Source: Datisca glomerata
Taxonomy: Eukaryota; Streptophyta; Magnoliopsida; Cucurbitales; Datiscaceae
Reading direction: 5' to 3'
Assembly (NCBI GenBank): GCA_003255025.1
Contig: QANY01009329.1
Coordinates: 880,866 to 944,865 of the forward strand
Length of the DNA stretch: 64,000 nt
In this document: positions 57,000-64,000 of the stretch, in pieces
Layout of the letters: each line of letters begins with the position of its first letter
How positions within the stretch are numbered: position 1 is the stretch's first letter
Translations under genes and position numbers: made by a program
Notes under the pieces: model-generated
Told to the model about the DNA's origin: nothing
The model's input: only the letters and a program-made list of their open reading frames with translations
Databases searched by the model: none

Positions 57000-58030
57000 G
57001 TATAAATGATATCCCTAATCTTAGAAGGGCAAAGGAGATGTGCAAGCAACACTTTTATATCTCTCTTCCTCTCTCAAATCGTCTATGGATAGAAGGGTAG
57101 TAAGGGTTTAGAGAAAGATACCAGAGCATGACAGGATGCGTATGAAATTACCCATTGCCGATAAAGCAACACTTTTAGACGAAAGTAAAGGTAAATGGTG
57201 TTGATGACATAAAATGAAACTTCGTGAGGCATTAGTGAAAGATTTTGAACGTAAGTAAGAGGGTATTTTGGTATAAGTTGAAAAAGTCAAAAGAATTTAT
57301 TGTAATTAACCATATATTATAATAAGAGCCTTATTCCAAAAGTAGACGATGACATATGTACATGCTAATATCAATTTCATGTAGAAAATTTATGGTTAAC
57401 AGTATAATTGAACAGATAAAGGGAATATGCCATGATTGTTGCTGTCTCTTTCTTAGAGACAAAGAACTCATGAAGTCCATCTTTAAGCCTCCCTTCGAGT
57501 AGTATAGTCCATGTGTAAGTAAAAACACGATCCAAAAAATGGAAGTAAACTCTATAAAGGATCGAGAACCAAAGACCTAAAAGATCGTCATACCTTCCAC
57601 CATTGGCGTTCGAACTCACACCTTACACTCTTTTTTTTTTCTCACGTTAAGTTTGGCTCTTCTAAGCTCTCAGACATTCTAAACTGATGGTCTAGCTTCT
57701 CTAAATCGAGTTATTGGGCTTAGGGGCCAAATCCATTATATATAGCCTAACTCCCATCAAGCTTCATTGCTATGAACATATATGTTACCATATTCATCTC
57801 AATCAATGAGAAAACGTTCTAACTATTATGAATGGGAAACATTTGGACCATAATAAATTGGTCCATTGGTGAGAAACAAATTGTCTAAGAAAAACTGTTA
57901 CATCTTGTGGCTAGATCCTTCACAAATCAAACATTGAATGAAACCCAATGAAAATAGGATTATCTAAAGGTAACTTGGATATACTTACGATGTTTTTAGT
58001 CATTTAAGGTACTCTAAGCATGGATTTTAG
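57000..58030. other. Unassigned spacer
   Basis: No gene recognised; open frames at 57331-57619 (minus) lack any domain. The TTGGGCTTAGGGGCCAAATCC stretch near 57713 resembles plant LTR sequence but no LTR could be delimited. Confidence 0.4.
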
Positions 58031-58033
58031 GTT

Positions 58034-58340
58034 TTAAGGATAGAGAAAAGTAGGAAGAGAGTTTTTACCGATGTGGGTTACTTGCAGATGCTTACACCAG
58101 CTTGTCAGCGGCCCCTTGATATTCATAAGATCATTCATCTCAACCGTGACATGGTGAGTGGCATCTGACCCCATTTTAGAATGTGTAATGTAGGCTGCAT
58201 GATTGAAACCAATATGCAACTGTGGTGTAGAGGCTTGCATTGAGCTCTGGCCACAACTGGGTTGGCTTCTCCCAGATTTATTGCACTGTTGTAGTTGTGA
58301 GTCCACTTTGTCTTTTACAAAACTGGTTTCTCTCTGTCTC
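58034..58340 (-). mobile_element. Copia gag/protease scrap
   Basis: The minus-strand frame has SDATHHVTVEMNDLMN and VTHIGKNSLPTFL, close to the copia protease and following segment (usually DSGATHHVT..L.NL and I.IGKG.LPT), preceded by a poorly conserved gag tail. The active DSG appears as GSD.. and is broken. About 100 codons remain. Confidence 0.6.
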
Positions 58341-58399
58341 TTATGCCAGAACTAAGCACAGTAGAGAATTATTTTTTTGAACAAATAAGAACGTAGAGA

Positions 58400-59083
58400 T
58401 TTATATCCACTTCGTAAGGACAAAGTGTTAGACATGGAGTTGGATATCAGAAATGTTCCTCCAAAGACCAGGTTGCTGATTCCAAACCTCTCTTAGGTGT
58501 CAGCCAAATAACATTATATGTTAATGTGATCATACTATGATACCAAAGTAAGAAAATAAAATTGTAGTAAACGTAGTTACTCGATTATGCAGCGCAATGG
58601 GTTATAATGAATCACATGTCGGATTGTGTAAAAAATCACACAAACAAACTTCCATTTGTTCCATAATCGAAGATCCCTTGGTTTGGTAGGTAAAAACTCA
58701 GATTTTAAAGTTGAAGAAATGATTTTCTAGAGGTTTGAATTTTGTAATTTATCTTTAAAAAGTCAAGAAGCTTTTTTCTTTTCTAGTGGGAGTTTTTAAA
58801 CCCCATCAGTAGTTTAAGTTTCACAATTTGTTTAAGTCGATTCATCATGGAAGCCAGGATATGAATTTTCCAACACTTCTCGAAGAACCCAGAACCCCTA
58901 CTCCTACAAGAGAGAGATGTATACTTGAAATTTTCTCATTCTAACTTTCGTACTGCATAAAAATATTGCACATTCAAACAAAATGAAATATATTTTATTT
59001 TTTTTCTAAATCAATAATAAAAGCAACTAATTTTTCTAAAGCCATAAAGTATCATCTAAATATACCTACGAAATGTTTCACTA
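58400..59083. other. 3' flank of the transporter gene; non-coding
   Basis: No gene recognised. A possible retrotransposon primer-site-like TTTGGTATCATAG on the minus strand (about 58535-58547) is isolated. The part nearest 59083 should hold the transporter 3' UTR. Confidence 0.4.
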
Positions 59084-61161
59084 TCAAGCACCGGTTTTCT
59101 CAGATTGTTTTGATACTAAATTAACTTCAAGTGTATTGTTGCTGCTGCTTCCTTTGTACGTATACCACTTGGCGCACAGAACAAAATAGCCTAAAGTAAC
59201 GACTTGTAGAGCAGCAAGCATGTAATAAAAATAATCCAATCTTCCTTTGTTAAGATCTTCAGGCAACCAATCACCTGTTGCTGCTTTCTTTGTTGTCTGA
59301 TGAACAATTGAAATAAGAAAACTGCTGAAATAGCTTGATGCTGCAATTCCACAATAGAATAGTGACCCTCCAATGCTCCTCATGTTCTCAGGGAATTGCT
59401 TGTAGTAAAACTCTACTTGGCCTACGGCCGTAAAAGCCTCTGCAAATCCACCAAGGGCGAGCTGTGGTGTCAACCACAACCCTGACATAGACGATATAGC
59501 ACCTCTTCTTGCTGCGATTCCTAGAGTCGGTTTTGTAAGAGCTGTAGTTCTTCGGTGATCTTCAACTAACCCGGAAACGACCATTGTGATGAAGGAAAGA
59601 AATATGCCACAGCCCATTCTTTGAAGGATTGTGATGCCGCCTTCTTTCCCAGTGAGGCGTTGGAGGAATGGGACAATGATTCGGTCATAGATAGGCAGCC
59701 ATATGGTCATGCCTAGCATTTGGATGACTATGTAGGATGCAGCTGGGATACTGAAATTTTTACCAAGAGATCTGTCCGATTGAAGAGCTTGGAATACTAC
59801 ATATGTATGCTGTTGAACTATAGAAACAAAGTATAGAACTGCTGCAACCCATATTGGCATCACCCTCAGCACACACTTCACTTCTTCCACTTGCTGCATA
59901 GAACTAAGCCTCCATGGATCAGAGGCTGACCCATCCGGGTTTATCTCGTCTTGTGGGGTTAAGATTGCAGCTTTGTCAAGAAACCTGAAAGCAGTCACAT
60001 TTACATGATTCCCAAATGAAAATGAAACAAATAAAATGGAAAAACAGAGAGAAATTTTTTATTTTATTGCTTACTTACGTGAACTGATGGGAATAAGGAA
60101 GCTTGGAGTTAATGGAATTGGGAGTAAAATAATCAAAGAGGGAAAGCCATGGCTGTTGTGGTTGCTTCAATTTCCTTTTCTTAATCGAAACAACTATAAC
60201 CTGAGCTACACTGGTGATTGGGCTGCCTTCCGCTTTCACTTTGACATACATATTAGAACCAGTGAAGAAGAGTGCACATGAAATTAGCATTAGGAAAGCT
60301 GGGATCCCCAAACCCAGAGCCCAACTCACATTAGATTGTAAATATACAATAAATGTTAAGGATATCATTTGGGCAAAAGTGAAAGTGATGAAATACCAAT
60401 TGAAGAAACTGTTTATCCCTTTCTTTCCTGATTCTGTATTAGGATTGAATTGGTCAGCACCAAATGCTAAGTTACATGGTCTAATGCCACCTGCTCCAAT
60501 CACTAACAGTCCAAACCCAGTTATTAGAAATCCCAATTGCCCTGCTGTTGGTCCTTTGCATATTTCTTCTTCATCTCCACAGTGAGGAGGATGCAGTTGC
60601 TTAAATGCTGAGGTTAGTTGTATTACAACCAACCCCTTAACAGAAAACATGTCAAAAACAACACCATAAGGTACTTTCACTGTGAGGAATTCATATATTA
60701 GTTATGATAGGAGATGCATAGCGTAGTGTATGATACCAGGAAAGAGGCGATTGTAGAGAAACCCAAGGTCTTAAAGCGACCAAAATAAGTGTCACAAAGG
60801 AAAGCTCCTATTAAGGTAGCAAAATTGGTGGTGCCATTGAAGATGTTTATGACAGTTGCAGCTGTGATGCTCTTCATGTTGAACACTGTGGTGAGGTAAA
60901 TCAACAGATTTGACAGTGTCCCAATGGTGCCTAATTTCTCAAATGTTTCATTCCCTGCAAATATCATCCATTAATGGGTCATTCAAAACTAAGAAGATTT
61001 AGAAATATCAAAGAGAAAAAAAAAAAGAGATTTCTTTCACTCTTACCTATGATAAAAGGCATAGCTTTCCATCCTCTGTAATGGATCTTAGGCTCATCAT
61101 CAGTTGGAGTGGCAATTTGGTCATCTTTCTCCATGGTTGCCTTCTTCTCTGTTTTTTCCAT
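59084..61161 (-). CDS. NPF2: NPF (NRT1/PTR) transporter, NPF2 clade (four exons)
   Basis: A proton-coupled transporter of the major facilitator fold, plasma-membrane type. Exons: 61161-61047, 60954-60737, 60635-60079, 59984-59084; all GT/AG, phases consistent, 596 aa. The N-terminus is short and charged, then [20 protein letters not shown] leads into TM1 with the ExxEK motif (ETFEK) that binds protons in this family. [20 protein letters not shown] and [12 protein letters not shown] follow, then [32 protein letters not shown], a long central loop ending in SKLPYSHQF, and C-half signatures [36 protein letters not shown] and [14 protein letters not shown]. The wording is closest to NPF2.9-2.14 (Arabidopsis NRT1.7 and GTR proteins); substrate (nitrate, glucosinolate or other) cannot be told. 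Odd point: exon 3/4 joining makes Thr where QFRFLDKAA has Arg. The start Met is the first in frame. Confidence 0.92.
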
Positions 61162-61213
61162 CGTTGGCTTCTCAGTTCTTCTCAGTGTTGTTTATTGCTC
61201 TCTTTCTCTCCCT

Positions 61214-61226
61214 ATCTTTATAATTG
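61214..61226 (-). promoter_or_regulatory. Likely TATA box of the NPF2 gene
   Basis: On the minus strand AATTATAAAGATAG lies about 55-60 bp upstream of the start codon and is followed by a purine/pyrimidine-biased leader (GGGAGAGAAAGAGAGC), a usual plant promoter spacing. Confidence 0.6.
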
Positions 61227-61261
61227 GAGGTCCGACTCTGACAAGTTTTTCAATTATGAGT

Positions 61262-62040
61262 AAAAGTCGAAGTAAAAGAAGAATGCTAAAATGATTTTTT
61301 TTAGTGGTCCCTGTGTATTCCTGAATCTTTCAACTAAAAACTAATCACTGTCACGCAAATTTTTCAAAGATGATGAGGCTCGAAATTATCATCTTCACTT
61401 TGGGTCCGAACTCTTTATCTTTATCACTGGACCAATGATTAAGCTAAAGTGATTTGAGAACAAGGTTTATATTCATTCCTTCCTAATCTTTACCTGCCCC
61501 CATTATTCATAACTTTCACACTGTGTTGTCGACTTGTCCTTTTCCCTATCAGACTAATTTTTGTCTCGACATAAGGAAATATTATTTATTAGGTGTGAAT
61601 TGAGATAAAGAATATCTCGTAACATGGTTGGAATACTCTTAAAAGAACGTGGTTGAAATGAACTCTCTGATTTCCCAAATACTATTTGTTGTATTTAATT
61701 TTTATATTTTATAATTATTTACTACCATGCGACATGCGTAGGACTGGTCACCCGCTAATTTCTCCAAAGAGATTTCTGGTTAGATTGGAGTTGGACCACT
61801 GTCATCGATCCTGACTTGCAGTCCCATGTCAGACAAAAATATGGTTCTCATTCTGTCTTAAAAAGTGGAATTCATGATTGGTTTGAGGATAAAATTTGTA
61901 ATACATCTTAACATAACAAAAAAGTTATTTTTACAAAAAAAAAGTAATGGATTAATAAATAAAAAGAAAAGATCATGAATAAAAAACTCATAAATGTAAT
62001 GAGTAAGAGAAGATCTTGAGTTATTATCCCATACAAATAG
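61262..62040. other. Promoter-proximal spacer upstream of NPF2
   Basis: AT-rich and non-coding. No clear cis-element cluster or repeat was recognised. Confidence 0.4.
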
Positions 62041-62044
62041 TTTA

Positions 62045-62440
62045 CAATTATTATAGAATTAAGCGTTTATCATCGAATTAAAATGTATAACTAATAATTA
62101 CGATACAATTTTATTTCTCTTAATTAATTCAAATACTTGCACTCAGATTTTAATAGTGACTTGACTCTATAAGATTTCTACCACGTGACATGATGTTGAT
62201 ACACTTGTCAATAATTCCCTCTCAGAAACTATATGGGCGCAAGGACACTGCATTATGTGAGAGTCAAACCCCTGACCACCAACTCTTGTATCAATTGTAA
62301 GATCAAACATTTATCATTGAACTAAAAGTTATGTTATTAGTTAAGGAACAACACTATTTTTCTTATTTAATTCAAACACATAGCGCCAGGTTTCGATAAT
62401 GACTTGTCCTCACCAAGCTTTTGCCATGTGGCAGGATAAT
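62045..62440. repeat. Diverged direct repeat pair, spacing about 247 bp
   Basis: About 140 bp at 62050-62190 (GTTTATCATCGAATTAAAA, TAATTCAAATACTTGCAC, ACCACGTGACATGAT) recur at 62297-62437 (ATTTATCATTGAACTAAAA, TAATTCAAACACATAGCG, GCCATGTGGCAGGAT). Non-coding, probably part of a dispersed repeat. Confidence 0.75.
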
Positions 62441-63085
62441 GGCTTACCTACCAAAACCTCTAAGTTTGTATAGTTTTTACCAGGTTTATGAAATGTCAGT
62501 ATATAATTTTTATATCCCGGTAAAGGTTTGTACATTTCATAAGAGATCTTTATGTTAATTGTTTGAGAGCTCCATCAAACTAGTGAAGGATAAAACCCCA
62601 AACCCAACAGTGAAACCCTGACTTGAATGGTTATTCATGGCCCCCCATGGATGAGCACCCTGAAAAAGAAGAAAATCTAGAAAAATCAGCAAGGATCTCC
62701 ATTACAACATGAAGTCATGCCAAAAATTAGATAAAAAATTCTTGAAAAAAAAGAAGACCTAAAGCAATCTTAGCCGTAAACTTGTACATGCTCGAACACT
62801 AGTGTGTGATATGGCACAACTATGCAAGAACAATATAGAGTAGGTAAGGAAAAGAATATCAGAGATAGGTGAAGAGAAGAACGAACGAAAATAGGGAAGA
62901 GATGAGAGGAATTGCTTCGGGGGGAAGGGGGCAAAAAGGAAAGGGGTTTCTACTCACTCCATTCTGGAGGTCAATCTTTTGAATCTAAAAATCAGCAAAC
63001 TTAGTAACAAATAATATGTGGCTTGCATGAAAATTGAGAGAGATAAGCATGTTTAGGAGTGGTGTTATAAAAGTTTTCTATAAGG
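62441..63085. other. Unassigned spacer
   Basis: No gene or repeat with clear boundaries recognised. Confidence 0.4.
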
Positions 63086-63094
63086 TCATTTGAG

Positions 63095-63690
63095 AATTTA
63101 TTAAAAGGGAAGAAAATTTGTTTGGATAAATAGTCAGTTTATAAGTAGGAAAAATCTCACCTCTCAAGCTAATTTATGGAGTTGAGAATGTCGAACAACA
63201 CTTAACACTCGTATCAGAGTCAAGTCCAGGTTTATCTAACAAGTCTCAAGATCCAGCCCAATTGAGGTGATTTGAGTCGTTGGCCCTCTGGGTCATAACC
63301 TGATGTGTGACGATCTGGGAGAAGTGAGTTGTTGGCTCCCCGACTTACGACCCGATGTATGGTGATCTGGATGGAGCAAACCAACGGTTATCTGACTCAA
63401 GACTTAATGGTTGGTGAGTCCGGGTGAAGTAATTCATTAGATTCACGACTCACAACCTGATGTATGGTGATCCGAGTGACGTGAGTCGACGATTATCTAA
63501 CTCATGACCGATGACTGGTGAATTCAGGTAGAAGGAGTCGATGGTTATCCGACTCAAAACCTGATGTGTGACGGAAGAGATTGTTGAGATTATCTCATAA
63601 ACTAATAGTCAATTTATAAGTGTGAGAGAAACCTCATATCTCGAGATAGTTTTGGGATTGAAAAGGCAACAACACCCAACAAAGAAGAAC
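63095..63690. repeat. Direct repeats flanking the 52-bp array
   Basis: A stretch at 63147-63212 (ATAGTCAGTTTATAAGT, CTCACCTCTCAAGC, CAACACTTAAC) resembles 63604-63680 (ATAGTCAATTTATAAGT, CTCATATCTCGAGA, CAACACCCAAC). The pair encloses the tandem array. Confidence 0.6.
63274..63575. repeat. 52-bp tandem array, about six copies
   Basis: Units begin GAGTCGTTGG-like and contain CTGATGTGTGACG or CTGATGTATGGTGATC, with a spacing of about 52 bp. Copies differ by about 20%. It is non-coding; similarity to gypsy-associated tandem repeats is a guess. Confidence 0.82.
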
Positions 63691-64000
63691 ACACAAATGG
63701 GTGAAAATAGTTTGGGTAAACGGCATCGTATTTATGGGTTAACGGCTCCGTCGAAAAAATAGGCGTAATGCTAGTTTGAATAAAAAAACGTAATCTCAAG
63801 CTTATAAATAAAAAAATAAAAGTTTAAGGTTAAGTGACAGTAACCCTAAAATTTTAGGGTTTAATTTGTAATTTTCCTAAAAAAATAACGAAAAAAGTAA
63901 AAAAAAAATGTGAAATCCGGAAAAAAGAGAGAAAAAAGAAAGAGAAAGCAAAAAAAAAAACACAACCACCAAAAAAGTAATGCTCTGTTCAGAATTTTTT
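63691..64000. other. Window-edge spacer
   Basis: Non-coding and A-rich to the end of the window. Confidence 0.5.

Overview
The window is nuclear DNA of a flowering plant, most likely a eudicot: intron-bearing plant genes, AT-rich spacers, many decayed plant retrotransposons, and inserted organellar DNA from both mitochondrion and plastid. Nothing points to a bacterial or viral source. Species cannot be named from the sequence.

Two host genes look intact, both on the minus strand. A type I pectin methylesterase with an inhibitor-like pro-region lies in three exons (12547-16950, 513 aa predicted). An NPF/NRT1-PTR transporter of the NPF2 clade lies in four exons (59084-61161, 596 aa predicted). 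They are about 42 kb apart and show no sign of working together.

Layout. 1-1440: degenerate pararetrovirus-like (Caulimoviridae-type) protease/RT, minus. 1440-5240: two Ty1/copia fragments, minus, one with gag joined directly to integrase by a deletion. 6760-7000: a stray copy of the pectin methylesterase 3' flank. 7000-11330: a gypsy-like non-coding element with two tandem arrays, carrying a GATC-rich terminal-inverted-repeat insertion. 11501-11966: a MITE with 10-bp target duplication. 12547-16950: the pectin methylesterase gene. 17.3-21.3 kb: repeats, including a segment that returns inverted at 37.1-37.5 kb. 21.3-28.5 kb: mitochondrial-type DNA (mttB, rrn18 and rrn5 pseudogenes, with gypsy scraps). 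28.5-30.26 kb: an L1-type LINE remnant. 30.27-31.86 kb: plastid-type DNA (psbK, psbI, atpA remnants). 32.2-37.5 kb: a Helitron-like segment. 40.3-49.3 kb: one copia element disrupted by at least two insertions, one of them a textbook nested LTR element with a 5-bp target duplication. 49.8-50.3 kb: a short tandem array. 50.45-53.33 kb: a second LINE, minus. 55.67-56.97 kb: nested hAT-type elements. 58.03-58.31 kb: copia scrap. 59.08-61.16 kb: the transporter. 62.0-63.7 kb: direct repeats and a 52-bp tandem array.

I found no undescribed molecular system. What stands out is architecture: a mixed mitochondrial/plastid insertion split by a LINE, with plastid genes joined in an order and orientation unlike a normal plastome; a nested retroelement whose removal restores the host gag frame; a hAT-like element nested inside another; and a duplicated pectin methylesterase 3' flank. 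All family assignments come from reading translations by eye; no database search was possible.
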